Source: CAZOWW01 sp964583765
GTDB lineage: Bacteria; Actinomycetota; Actinomycetes; Actinomycetales; Kineosporiaceae
Direction: 5' to 3'
Length of the DNA: 42,746 bases
NCBI GenBank assembly: GCA_964583765.1
Contig: CAZOWW010000031.1
Coordinates: 1 to 42,746 of the forward strand
The notes under the pieces are model-generated. The model was not told the origin of the DNA. It did no database searches and was given only the letters and a program-made list of their open reading frames with translations. Shown piece by piece: positions 24,763 to 32,760 of this stretch (the stretch's first letter is position 1; each line of letters starts with the position of its first letter). Both the position numbers and the translations under genes were made by a program.

Positions 24763-25779
24763 TCAGCGTGATCGGCAGACCAGTGCTGGCACGACCGGGG
24801 TGCCGCTGCTACTGCTCGCCAGGAAGCCGAACGACGTCGAGGCGCCCGGGACGACGCTCCCGTTGTAGCCCGCATTCGTGGCCACCGCGGTGGCCCCTGT
24901 CGTGATCACTGTAGCATTCCACACCTGAGTGACCATGTTCCCGGACGGCAGTGTCCAACTGACGGTCCACCCGGACAGAGCCGATGAACCCGCAGAAACC
25001 GTCACGCTCGCCTGGAAACCACCCGACCAGGTCGAGACCACGCGGTAGGACGCCGAGCAGCCGGCGGTCGTCGTCGCGCTCGTCGTCACCGTGGTGGGTT
25101 GGGTGGTCACGCTCGTCGTCACCGTGGTGGGCTTGGTCGTCGTGGTGGCCGGCGGACAGACGTAGACCGGGCGCGCGCTGAACCCGCCCTCGCTGAGGAG
25201 GAGGTTGTCCACCTCGAATGCGGACGGGAGCGCGAACCCCGGACAGGCAGCCGAGGCGACAACCCCCAACTGCAGGGACGGAGCAGCCGACGTCCAGGTG
25301 AAGTCGGTCTCCAGCCAGCCGTAGCCGTGACCGTCACCGAACCAGGTGTCTGTCCATGGCCGATCCGGCACGGTACTGAACTCGTGCAGCTGGAACTGCC
25401 CGGTCGTGTCGGCCGGTGTCAGCCAGCCAGACCCACGGCCGGTGTAGGACTTGCCGACCGTGAGCAAGGCCGGGTTCACGTCCACGACAGCGCCCTGACC
25501 CGGCGCAGTCACCCCGGAGACGAGCAGACGGTGTGAACCCGTGGTCGGGTCCGTGACCACGCTCAGGCGGGTGCCGCCAAGGGGTTTCCATCCCTGCGTG
25601 GTGCCGTCCTCGAAGTCGTAGAACGTCAAGTAGCCGTTCGGGGTGCTGGCCGTGGTCTTGCTGCTGGTCGTGGTGCTGGTGCTGGTCGAGACGGCGCTCG
25701 CCGATGCAGCGGTCACGACCAGGGCAGTAACGACAGCACAGGCGGCAGCAGCAGCGCGGCCAGGTGAGGTAGTCGTCAC
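24763..25779 (-). CDS. secreted carbohydrate-binding protein (CBM4/9-like plus CBM2)
   Basis: 338 residues. The GTG at 25779 follows AAGGGGATGCC and begins a Sec-type signal peptide (RAAAAACAVVTALVVTAASASA). Residues about 50-205 form a beta-sandwich resembling CBM4/9 modules: YDFEDGTTQGW, GSHRLLVSG, a GKSYTGRGSGWL strand and EVDNLLLSEGG near its end. A Thr-rich linker (TTTTKPTTVTTSVTTQPTTV) leads to a C-terminal CBM2 (about 238-338) with conserved Trp residues (STWSGGFQ, LSGWTVSW, QVWNATV) and Cys near both ends (AGCSASY, ALVCRSR) as the usual disulfide. There is no catalytic domain, so it probably binds cellulose or other polysaccharide rather than cutting it. Confidence 0.8.
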   Translation of the reverse strand: MTTTSPGRAAAAACAVVTALVVTAASASAVSTSTSTTTSSKTTASTPNGYLTFYDFEDGTTQGWKPLGGTRLSVVTDPTTGSHRLLVSGVTAPGQGAVVDVNPALLTVGKSYTGRGSGWLTPADTTGQFQLHEFSTVPDRPWTDTWFGDGHGYGWLETDFTWTSAAPSLQLGVVASAACPGFALPSAFEVDNLLLSEGGFSARPVYVCPPATTTTKPTTVTTSVTTQPTTVTTSATTTAGCSASYRVVSTWSGGFQASVTVSAGSSALSGWTVSWTLPSGNMVTQVWNATVITTGATAVATNAGYNGSVVPGASTSFGFLASSSSGTPVVPALVCRSR

Positions 25780-26869
25780 GGCATCCCCTTGGATTTGGAA
25801 GGGACGAACTGGACGCACGGAGGGTACGACCACGACCGCTTCGGGGACACCCTCGTGTTTCGGGGACGCCCTTGCGTCAAGCACCGGAGTCGGGCCCGTC
25901 GCGGCGTCGGCCGCCGAGCCCCCGCAGACCCCGCACCACCCGAGCCTGCGCCCGACCCCACCCCGTGGACCGGCCCCCACATCCCGGACGCGGGACCTGC
26001 CCTTTGCTCAGCTGCCCAGCCATGCCTTGACCGACGACTCCGAGGTACGGAGCACGCCCACGCGTTCATCTGGCCGCGGGAGAAGTGCACCAGGGCCGCT
26101 GTCCTCCGTGACGCGACGCACCGGGACGAGCACAGCACATTCGACGTCGCAACAGGCCCCGCTCTTGCACTCCCGTGATCCCGCAGCAACTGGGTCCAGC
26201 GAGGCCGCCCCAGGCCATGACAACCACTTGCTGTGACAACGGCTTGCCGGCGGTGTTGCCCGACGAGCGCAACGGCGTCCACAAGATCGATCGTTGCCTG
26301 TCCGTGATCGACGACAGGCAGCGCCTCCCGCGTGTCGGGAGCACGGATGCGTGAATTCCTGGACACATTGATCACCGGCTGACGCCCTGGTTGTCGAGCT
26401 CGCCCGGGCCAAGCAGACCGCATCTACGTCATCGACGCCGTCTGCCCGTATCACCGACCGGGAGCGGTGAGGCAGGCGCGCTACACGACCTTGCGGCACC
26501 CAGATCTTCGGGCCTGCAGAACGACCTGATGGACATCGGGGCCACGTCCCTGGCGACCACCGAGGCAGACGTCCGGGCCAAGGTGAAGGTCGCCCGCACG
26601 GCATCAAGGCCGATCTGAGCCGCACCTGACAGCTACTGGACCGTCCCCGTACTCAGCAGGCCACCACGCACGAGACGGATCGGAGCACGATCCCGCCGTG
26701 GTGGGACTCGGGGACGTACGCTGACGTGGTCGCTCGAGTCCCCGGTGATGGTGGTCCGCGAACACGTGGGCACGTTTCCCGAGGAGAGGTCCGCGATGAG
26801 CGAACGAGCTCGGCCCCACCTGCCGTGCGGTGACTCCGCCCACCGGGAGACCGTTCCCCGGCGGCCGGA
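25780..26869. other. 1.1-kb region without a supported gene, probably decayed
   Basis: Both strands were read. ORFs are short, overlapping and low-complexity. Phrases such as ADRIYVIDAVCPYH (about 26410) and LQNDLMDIGATSLATTEADV (about 26517-26575) look like fragments of real proteins but are interrupted by stops and frame changes. Near the right end GAGGAGAGG precedes an ATG at 26799 that opens an ORF of only about 25 codons, just before the truncated ABC fragment. This looks like gene remnants rather than regulatory DNA. Confidence 0.35.
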
Positions 26870-27250
26870 GTGAGTTCCGTGACCAGCCCAGCCGCCGACC
26901 AGGCGGCGGACCGCCTGAACCCGAGGATCTGTGCCGGTGAGATCTTCAGCTTGCTGGGCCCGAACGGGGCGGGGAAGACAACCACGACAGGGATGCTCAC
27001 CACCCGCGTGGTACCCACCTCCGGGCAGGCGTTCATCGGGGATGCCGATGTCGTGGCGCATCCGGCCCTTTCGAAACAGTTGACGGGCATCGCCTCTCAA
27101 CGGAACGCGCTCGACCGGCTGCTGGCGGAGTACGAGCAGATCGCGGTGGTGACCGACCAGTCCTTCGTCGCCCGCGCCGGGGTGGTGACCGGCTTCCCGG
27201 ACACCGACGGTGCTGGCGAGCTGGTCATCCGCGGAGGATCTTCGAGCCGG
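26870..27250 (+). pseudogene. truncated ABC transporter ATPase (DrrA-type) remnant
   Basis: The reading frame shows the start of an ABC ATPase, GEIFSLLGPNGAGKTTTTGM (Walker A), LTTRVVPTSGQAFIGDADVV and a degraded Q-loop region (LTGIASQRNALDR), resembling DrrA-type drug exporters. Likeness stops after about 80 residues; there is no LSGGQ signature, Walker B or H-loop. What follows (AVVTDQSFVARAGVVTG) belongs to nothing I recognise. The frame happens to stay open into the next gene, so an automatic caller may report a 300-residue fusion. No permease gene is nearby. Confidence 0.6.
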
Positions 27251-27364
27251 ACCGCCCGATCTCGGGCACGTTGCGGAGCGTTAGGCATCGCCGCACCGCA
27301 CGCTGCTCGGACCACTGCCCCCGGACCTGAGTCTCGTGCGAAGACTCCACAGGAGGTCGACCCC

Positions 27365-27772
27365 ATGCCCGAGGTCATCTGGAAGGCGGCGCCCGAGGAA
27401 CACGACTATCCGGCCGCAGCGAACTACCTCACCCTGCTGGCCACACCCGCGGAGGTCGAGAACCTGGTTGCCCTGCTGCGAGCCGCCCCGACCCAGCACT
27501 GGAAAGCCAAGGATCTCCTGCGCGCATCCGGACTGGCGTTGTTACCGGTCGACAACCCTCACGTCGCCCTCGATCTTCAGAAGATCGCGGCCAGGAAAGC
27601 ACTCGCACCGGTTCTGCTGGTCTGCGGGCACCTGTCGGACCTGCGCCCCTTGCAAGTAGCCGACGGCTACCACCGGATCTGCGCCAGTTACCACGCGGAC
27701 GAGAACACCGACATCCCCTGCCGACTCGCCCGTCCCGACATCAGCGGCACGGGTAGGACCGCGGGGAGTTGA
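27365..27772 (+). CDS. ParB-like nuclease-fold small protein (conserved actinobacterial)
   Basis: 135 residues, ATG with AGGAGG about 9 nt upstream. Residues include EEHDYPAAANYLTLLATPAE, KAKDLLRASGLALLP, ALAPVLLVCGHL and VADGYHRICASYHADENTDI followed by PCRL. This matches a family widespread in actinobacteria; the central KIAARKALAPVLLV to DGYHR part resembles the ParB/Srx fold, where such a DGxHR motif binds nucleotide or phosphate. Cellular role unknown. It ends 1 nt before the antiporter GTG, so the two are co-transcribed. Confidence 0.75.
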   Translation: MPEVIWKAAPEEHDYPAAANYLTLLATPAEVENLVALLRAAPTQHWKAKDLLRASGLALLPVDNPHVALDLQKIAARKALAPVLLVCGHLSDLRPLQVADGYHRICASYHADENTDIPCRLARPDISGTGRTAGS

Positions 27773-27773
27773 C

Positions 27774-28943
27774 GTGAGTTTCGCCCTGCTCGCACTGATC
27801 TGTGTGGCTGGTCTCCTCGGGCCCCTACTGGCGGTCTCGCACCGCTGGGGGGCACCCGTCGTCGTCGGGGAACTCCTGGTGGGGATCGCCCTCGGTCCGA
27901 TGGGACTGGACCAGTTGCAGAGCACCGAGCCCACCTTCGCGTTACTGGCCAACGTCGGGTTCGCCCTGGTCATGTTCGTCGCCGGCTCACACGTTCCGAT
28001 CGGCGACCACCGGCTGCGTCGTGGCCTGCCGGTCGGCCTGATGCGAGCCGTCGCCGTGGCAGCGGCAGCCGTACCGCTGGCACTGGTCATCGCCCGCACC
28101 TTCGGAACCGGCCACTCCATGCTCTATGCGGTACTGCTGTCCTCCTCGTCGGCTGCGCTGATCCTGCCGATCATCGACGCCCTGCATCTGGAGGGCACGC
28201 CGATCCTGCAACTGCTCCCCCAGGTCGCCACCTCGGATGTCGCCTGCATCGTCGTCCTTCCGCTGGCGATGGATCCCGCCCATGCCTTGAGCGCCGTCTG
28301 GGGAGCCCTGGCCATCGTGGCGTGCACCGTCGTCCTGTTCGTCACCCTGCGATTCGTCGAACGACGCGGATGGCGAAGAGGGCTGCACCGCCTGTCCGAG
28401 CGGCGCAAGTTCGCGCTCGAGTTGCGGATCAACATGGCCGTTCTCTTCGGACTGGCCGCGATCGCCCAGCTCACGCGCGTCTCGATCATGCTGGCAGGGT
28501 TCGCCTTCGGCCTGGCCGTCGCTGCTGCCGGGGAACCGCGGCGTCTGGCTCGCCAGCTCTTCGCCATCACCGAAGGTTTCTTCGGCCCGCTGTTCTTCAT
28601 CTGGCTGGGCACCTCCTTGGACCTGCACGCTCTCGCCCACCGCACACAACTGATCGGTTTGGGCGCGGCCCTCGGAGTCGGTGCCGCCGCCACCCACCTC
28701 GTACCACGGCTGATGGGGCAACCGGTCTCACTCGGTGCCTTGGCCAGTGCGCAGCTCGGGGTCCCGGTGGCCGCTGCCGCCCTGGGTACCCGGTCACATC
28801 TGCTGGCAGCCGGCGAGCCGGCTGCCCTTGTCCTGGGCGCCCTGATCACCATCGCGATCGCCTCCGTCGCCGCCACCCGTGCCGCGCGAGCGTTCCCCGC
28901 CGCACGCGAAACGAGTGCTGCCGCTCCACCGCACCCCCCGTGA
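27774..28943 (+). CDS. CPA2-type cation/proton antiporter
   Basis: 389 residues, almost wholly membrane-embedded with about 11-12 predicted segments. Hallmarks of the Na+(K+)/H+ exchanger fold: GAPVVVGELLVGIALGPMGL (26-45) and FALVMFVAGSHVPI (63-76) near the N-terminus, SSSSAALILPIIDAL in the middle and ITEGFFGPLFFIWLGTSLDL (263-282) in the exchanger core. It moves monovalent cations against protons across the cytoplasmic membrane. No cytoplasmic TrkA-N regulatory domain is attached, so it is shorter than KefB/KefC. GTG start directly behind the ParB-like gene. Confidence 0.8.
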   Translation: MSFALLALICVAGLLGPLLAVSHRWGAPVVVGELLVGIALGPMGLDQLQSTEPTFALLANVGFALVMFVAGSHVPIGDHRLRRGLPVGLMRAVAVAAAAVPLALVIARTFGTGHSMLYAVLLSSSSAALILPIIDALHLEGTPILQLLPQVATSDVACIVVLPLAMDPAHALSAVWGALAIVACTVVLFVTLRFVERRGWRRGLHRLSERRKFALELRINMAVLFGLAAIAQLTRVSIMLAGFAFGLAVAAAGEPRRLARQLFAITEGFFGPLFFIWLGTSLDLHALAHRTQLIGLGAALGVGAAATHLVPRLMGQPVSLGALASAQLGVPVAAAALGTRSHLLAAGEPAALVLGALITIAIASVAATRAARAFPAARETSAAAPPHPP

Positions 28944-29066
28944 GCGACGGGGGAGCGCCGACGGCACGTCCGGTGTGACGGCCCCCTCCACCTGGGCTGA
29001 ACCGATCGGCGCAGATCACGTGCCGCTCCCGGACCGACTCGGCACACCGAGACCAAAGTCCCTAGT

Positions 29067-29085
29067 AGGTTGAACATTCAATCCT
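29067..29085. promoter_or_regulatory. candidate operator palindrome upstream of cytochrome operon
   Basis: AGGTTGAACATTCAATCCT is an imperfect inverted repeat (TTGAA-CA-TTCAA with flanking AGG/CCT) in an AT-richer pocket of an otherwise GC-rich 282-bp intergenic region, 141 bp before the first gene of the cytochrome b operon. It could bind a dimeric repressor; no regulator gene is adjacent, so this is only suggestive. Confidence 0.25.
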
Positions 29086-29225
29086 AACGTGATCGGCATC
29101 ACCCTGCGACCTTGGTTCCACCCCCAGCGGACTCACCCTCGGCGCCCCCGCCGAGCACCCCCCATCCGTGGTCTCGCACCTCGGTCGTCGCCCGGCAGCT
29201 CCCGCCGCAGAGAGGAAACGGTGCT

Positions 29226-29402
29226 ATGAACCGCCTCGGCCTCCCAGTCAGTTCCGGACTGATCAACCTCGATGGGCAACCCCACTACCTGCACTGGGGC
29301 TTCGTGCAGATCTCGTGGGCCAATCTGATCGTCATCCTCTCGATGATCGTGATCTTCATCCTCGCCCTGGTCATCCCCTTCCACGGCCGGGGAAAGCGAT
29401 GA
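29226..29402 (+). CDS. small single-span membrane protein of the cytochrome b operon
   Basis: 58 residues with GAGAGGAAA ahead of the ATG. N-terminal half (SGLINLDGQPHYLHWGFVQI) is polar and likely outside; residues 32-51 (ANLIVILSMIVIFILALVIP) form one membrane helix, followed by a basic end (HGRGKR) that should sit in the cytoplasm. It overlaps the cytochrome b gene by ATGA, so it is translationally coupled and probably a structural subunit of the same complex, like the small subunits of b6f. I know no name for it. Confidence 0.7.
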   Translation: MNRLGLPVSSGLINLDGQPHYLHWGFVQISWANLIVILSMIVIFILALVIPFHGRGKR

Positions 29403-30070
29403 GCGTCGAGGCCGAACCCGTGGCGGGCAACTGGACCGCACGACTGCGCACACGCCTTCTGGGAACGCTCACCGCAGAAGACGCCTTGCCCGACCGGCAG
29501 CCCGCGTACGTGGCGTCCTGGATCTACGTGTTCGGGGTGCTCACCATCGCGGCCCTGATCGTCATCATCGCCACCGGCACCCTGCTCACCCTGCGCGGAC
29601 CGACCTGGTGGCATGTGAGCTCCACCGGGCACTTCGTGAACAGCCTGCACCTGTGGAGCGTCGAGCTGTTCTTCTTCTTCATGGTGATCCATCTGTGGGG
29701 CAAGTTCTTCATGGCCGCCTGGCGTGGTCGCCGGGCCCTGACCTGGATCACCGGCGTCCTGTCGTTCCTCGTCTCGATCGCCACCGCGTTCACGGGGTAC
29801 CTGATCCAGACGAACTTCGACTCGCAGTGGATCGGCTCGGAGGCCAAGGACGGCATCAACTCCACCGGGGCCGGCGCGTTCTGGAACGTCCTCGACCTCG
29901 GTCAGATGCTGATGTGGCACATCATGTTGCTTCCACTGGCCGTGGGACTCATCGTGATCCTGCACATCGTGCTGGTCCGGGTGCGGGGCGTCGTCCCGCC
30001 GCTCGGGGTCGAGGACGACGGCACCATCTCGCCGGAGTGGGCGGGGCGTCTGTCCGGGGGCAACCGATGA
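29399..30070 (+). CDS. split b6-type cytochrome b (N-terminal domain)
   Basis: 223 residues, four membrane helices. Two haem-ligating histidine pairs: H84/H98 in helix B (HLWSVELFFFFMVIH) and H174/H189 in helix D (HIMLLPLAVGLIVILH). Thirteen residues separate the first pair and fourteen the second, the b6f/Firmicute spacing rather than the bc1 spacing. It should carry two b haems and pass electrons between quinol and a partner across the membrane. Length matches cytochrome b6 rather than full cytochrome b. No Rieske protein or c-type cytochrome gene is adjacent. Coupled to both neighbours by ATGA overlaps. Confidence 0.85.
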   Translation: MSVEAEPVAGNWTARLRTRLLGTLTAEDALPDRQPAYVASWIYVFGVLTIAALIVIIATGTLLTLRGPTWWHVSSTGHFVNSLHLWSVELFFFFMVIHLWGKFFMAAWRGRRALTWITGVLSFLVSIATAFTGYLIQTNFDSQWIGSEAKDGINSTGAGAFWNVLDLGQMLMWHIMLLPLAVGLIVILHIVLVRVRGVVPPLGVEDDGTISPEWAGRLSGGNR

Positions 30071-31068
30071 CCGCCACCGACCCGCACGCTCGCCCCACCA
30101 CCGCCTCTGCGAAGTCCCGACCTGGTGCCTGGCGAGGTCCCACCCGCAGCTACGACCTGGCCAAGGAGTTCGTGGTCGCCCTGCTGGTGGTCACGCTGGC
30201 CACCGTGGGACTCGCCGTGCTCTTCGGATCGCCCGACGAGAAGGGCGCCACGCTCAAGGACTGGGCGAGGGCCGCCCCGAACGACTTCGTGGTCACGACG
30301 GTCACCGAACTCGACGGCACCAGTGCCAGCGCCTCCTACGGGCCGCCGTACAACAACGCGAGCACCGGACAGTCCATCGCCGGCCCGATCCGACCGCAGA
30401 AATGGGCCGGGGTGCACATCCCGGTCGACCCCGCCCAGGATCTGGTCATCCATCCGCTGTCCACCGTGGTCGGTGATCCGATGGCCAGGGCGGCGGTGGC
30501 CCAGTGGCAGGCAGCCACCCCGGACCAGCGCACCGCGTGGGCACAGAAGTACGACGACGCTCTCACCAAGGTGGAGGGCGATCCGACCAAGGTCGTACCC
30601 GGGGACTACGGCCCGGTGCCGGAGTTGGCCGGTGCCCTGCTGACGATGGCCCGTAGCGGCGCCCTGGACAGCAGTCTGGTCGATTCGCGGGCGGGGTTCT
30701 TCCAGACGGACTACACCAAACCGATGCTCTTCCTGGCCGACGGCACGTACTTCGACGACCGCGCAGGCGCCCAACATCTGCACGGTGACCAGTGGGGCAT
30801 GATGAACGAGACCGGTAGCTATCCCGGTCAGGCATGGCTGTGGCTGTACACCTTCTGGTACCAGGTCCCGCCGTTCAGCGACGGGTCCGCCTGGGCCGAC
30901 AACGCCGACGCCATGATCTGGGCGCTGATGATGCTGCTCTCCTTGGCGCTCGCCCTGGTCCCGTTCATCCCCGGTCTGCGCTCGATCCCCAGGTGGGTTC
31001 CCCTTTACCGCCTGATCTGGCGGGACTACTACCGCAAGCACGCCGTCCCGACGTCGACCACGCCCTGA
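30067..31068 (+). CDS. two-span membrane protein of the cytochrome b operon
   Basis: 333 residues, start overlapping the cytochrome b stop (ATGA). One membrane helix near the N-terminus (VVALLVVTLATVGLAVLFG, about 36-54), a large extracytoplasmic domain (about 55-270, with ASYGPPYNN, HIPVDPAQDLVIHPL, TDYTKPMLFLADGTYF and QHLHGDQWGMMNETGSYPG), then a second helix (MIWALMMLLSLALALVPFIPG) and a basic end. It sits where subunit IV would be but is not homologous to it in any way I can see. The outer His/Tyr/Trp-rich stretch could bind a metal or a redox partner. Encoded just before a strong terminator. Confidence 0.7.
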   Translation: MTATDPHARPTTASAKSRPGAWRGPTRSYDLAKEFVVALLVVTLATVGLAVLFGSPDEKGATLKDWARAAPNDFVVTTVTELDGTSASASYGPPYNNASTGQSIAGPIRPQKWAGVHIPVDPAQDLVIHPLSTVVGDPMARAAVAQWQAATPDQRTAWAQKYDDALTKVEGDPTKVVPGDYGPVPELAGALLTMARSGALDSSLVDSRAGFFQTDYTKPMLFLADGTYFDDRAGAQHLHGDQWGMMNETGSYPGQAWLWLYTFWYQVPPFSDGSAWADNADAMIWALMMLLSLALALVPFIPGLRSIPRWVPLYRLIWRDYYRKHAVPTSTTP

Positions 31069-31080
31069 TCCGCACATTCC

Positions 31081-31117
31081 CAGGTGGCCGTTCCGCGCGC
31101 CGCGGAACGGCCACCTG
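31081..31117 (+). terminator. strong hairpin terminator after the cytochrome b operon
   Basis: A perfect 17-bp stem (left arm CAGGTGGCCGTTCCGCG, right arm its exact complement) with a 3-nt loop CGC begins 12 nt after the operon stop codon. There is no U-tract, as is common in actinobacteria. Confidence 0.75.
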
Positions 31118-31427
31118 TCACGGCGGCGAGCCGCTCGGCGGTGATGAGGACCGTCAGAGCGCGGCCGTCACCAGGTGGACGGTGACTCTCACCTGTCCAC
31201 CGGGCTCTCGACCACTATCGGCAATGGCAACGGTAGCGCCGCCGCCTCCGCTGATTCCCACCCGCAGCGGCCGGGCGGCACCCCTCACCCGACCGGACGA
31301 GGCACCCCGCCGTACCGCCGAAGGACCGGGGACGCCGTCCGGCCGGTCATCGTGGAAGGCACCGAGCGACATGCGATGATCTCTGAGCATCCGACGATCG
31401 GAGGCACTCGGATCCGGGAGGCCACGC
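31118..31427. other. 310-bp intergenic region, nothing recognised
   Basis: It lies between the terminator and the thioredoxin lipoprotein gene. Short ORFs on both strands have no protein-like character. GGGAGG at 31417-31422 is the ribosome binding site of the following GTG. No clear promoter elements were identified. Confidence 0.25.
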
Positions 31428-32066
31428 GTGAGACAGCCGTCCGTTCACCACCGAGCGGACGCAGCGCTCCTCTCGCTGGCGGTCCTGGTCGTCCTGGGCG
31501 GTTGCGGTACGGGCGATTCCACGCGTTCGATCGGCCTCGCCACACACACCTCGAAGGCGGTCACTCCCGGCATCACGTGCACAGCGGGCACAGGGTCACC
31601 CGACTCGAATCGGGCAGCAGCCACCGCGACCGCCGAGGCCTTGATCTCGATCGGCCACGGTGCCGGTGACGTCCTCTACGATCCCGCCCGGGACGCCACC
31701 GCGGACATCACCTCGGCCTTGCGCCTGGCCGCACAGCACCACCGGCGGGTACTGATCGACTTCGGGGCGGACTGGTGCCCCGACTGCCGGGTGCTCGGCC
31801 AGCTCTACCACGCGCCGGCCGTGGCCCCTGTTCTCGCGCACGACTACGTCCTGGTCACCGTGGACGTCGGCCAGGGCGACCACAACCTGTCGCTGGCGCA
31901 GCGGTACGGCGACGCGATCCGCGTGGGCATCCCCGCCCTTGTCGTCCTGGACCCGTCCGGCCGGGTGATCACCACCACCGCGGACGGTGCCTTCGCGGAC
32001 GCCCGTTCGATGACGGCCGACGACGTGCTCGCCTTCCTCACTCGATGGAGCGCGGGCGACCAGTGA
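31428..32066 (+). CDS. thioredoxin-fold lipoprotein (DsbD C-terminal-domain-like)
   Basis: 212 residues, GTG start with GGGAGG 5 nt upstream. N-terminal lipoprotein signal with lipobox LGGC (C26). Residues about 85-208 form a thioredoxin fold: VLIDFGADWCPDCRVLGQL carries the redox pair C117/C120 in WCPDC, and VGIPALVVLDPSGRV supplies the cis-proline. The layout resembles the C-terminal domain of DsbD and related thiol-disulfide carriers outside the cell membrane. It overlaps the next gene by GTGA; that gene encodes a DsbD-N-like domain, so the two likely exchange electrons. No CcdA/DsbD membrane channel lies between them. Confidence 0.8.
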   Translation: MRQPSVHHRADAALLSLAVLVVLGGCGTGDSTRSIGLATHTSKAVTPGITCTAGTGSPDSNRAAATATAEALISIGHGAGDVLYDPARDATADITSALRLAAQHHRRVLIDFGADWCPDCRVLGQLYHAPAVAPVLAHDYVLVTVDVGQGDHNLSLAQRYGDAIRVGIPALVVLDPSGRVITTTADGAFADARSMTADDVLAFLTRWSAGDQ

Positions 32067-32587
32067 GCGAAAGGCTTCTGCTCCGACCCGTCCGGCCCAC
32101 GACGAGTTCGCTCACCGCGGTCGTCCTCGCAGTCGTCCTCGCGATCGGACTGCTCACGACAGGCTGTGCCGGGCGTTCGAACGGTCCTCGGGGCGCTTTC
32201 ACCGAGGGAGGCGTGAGCGTCTGGGCCGAGTTGACCGACCGCGAGGCCTCGACGTCCCTCAGAGTTCGGCTGAGCCCACAGCCCGGATTCCACGTGTATG
32301 CCCTCGACCTGCCCCCGGACGGCATCGACGGCCTCGGCAGGCCCACCCGCGTGCAGGTCGCCTCCGGCGGCGCCGTCACCGGCCCGGCAAGAGCGGATCG
32401 GTCGACCGTGCTCCTCCGCCCGAGTGGCCTGACGGTCGACCTCCCGGTGTTCCCCGCGGGGCCGGTCGTGATCAACGTCCCGATTCGGCGGACGGGGACA
32501 ACGCCTCCGACCATCGTGGTGAGCTATGCCGCCTGCAGCCCGACCAGGTGTCTGATGCCCGTGACCCACACTCTGCGCCTCGCCTGA
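32063..32587 (+). CDS. lipoprotein with DsbD N-terminal-domain-like fold
   Basis: 174 residues, GTG start overlapping the thioredoxin stop. Signal with lipobox TTGC (C35). The mature part has FHVYALDLPPDG, typical of nDsbD (FHVY and similar), and ends with SYAACSPTRCLMPVTHTLRL, matching the nDsbD pattern in which two cysteines (C158, C163) precede a Pro-x-T strand. In DsbD this pair hands electrons to periplasmic oxidoreductases. Here it is a separate surface lipoprotein in a Gram-positive, partnered with the thioredoxin-like lipoprotein upstream. Cysteine spacing is four residues rather than the five of E. coli. Confidence 0.7.
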   Translation: MSERLLLRPVRPTTSSLTAVVLAVVLAIGLLTTGCAGRSNGPRGAFTEGGVSVWAELTDREASTSLRVRLSPQPGFHVYALDLPPDGIDGLGRPTRVQVASGGAVTGPARADRSTVLLRPSGLTVDLPVFPAGPVVINVPIRRTGTTPPTIVVSYAACSPTRCLMPVTHTLRLA

Positions 32588-32639
32588 TCGACCGTTCGCC
32601 CACCAGGTCCGCGCCGTGGTAGATCCCGATCTGCCCACA

Positions 32640-32671
32640 CTGCCCGCGGCATCCCTGGGCATCGCGGGCAG
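32640..32671. terminator. hairpin between convergent genes
   Basis: Nine-base-pair stem CTGCCCGCG / CGCGGGCAG with a 14-nt loop, lying between the lipoprotein gene on the + strand and the radical SAM gene on the - strand; probably serves both directions. Confidence 0.5.
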
Positions 32672-32760
32672 CCTGTCCCGGAGACGGTCGAGTACGACAG
32701 GGCTCCGCCGCTGCCCTTCACCCTGCTCCCCCGTGGTCCCAGGGACCGGATCGGAACCGC

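Noticed and set aside
26870..27772. Single 300-residue ABC/ParB-like fusion protein
   Set aside because: The second half has its own AGGAGG and ATG (27365) and matches a stand-alone family. The first half is a truncated ATPase lacking its signature and Walker B motifs.
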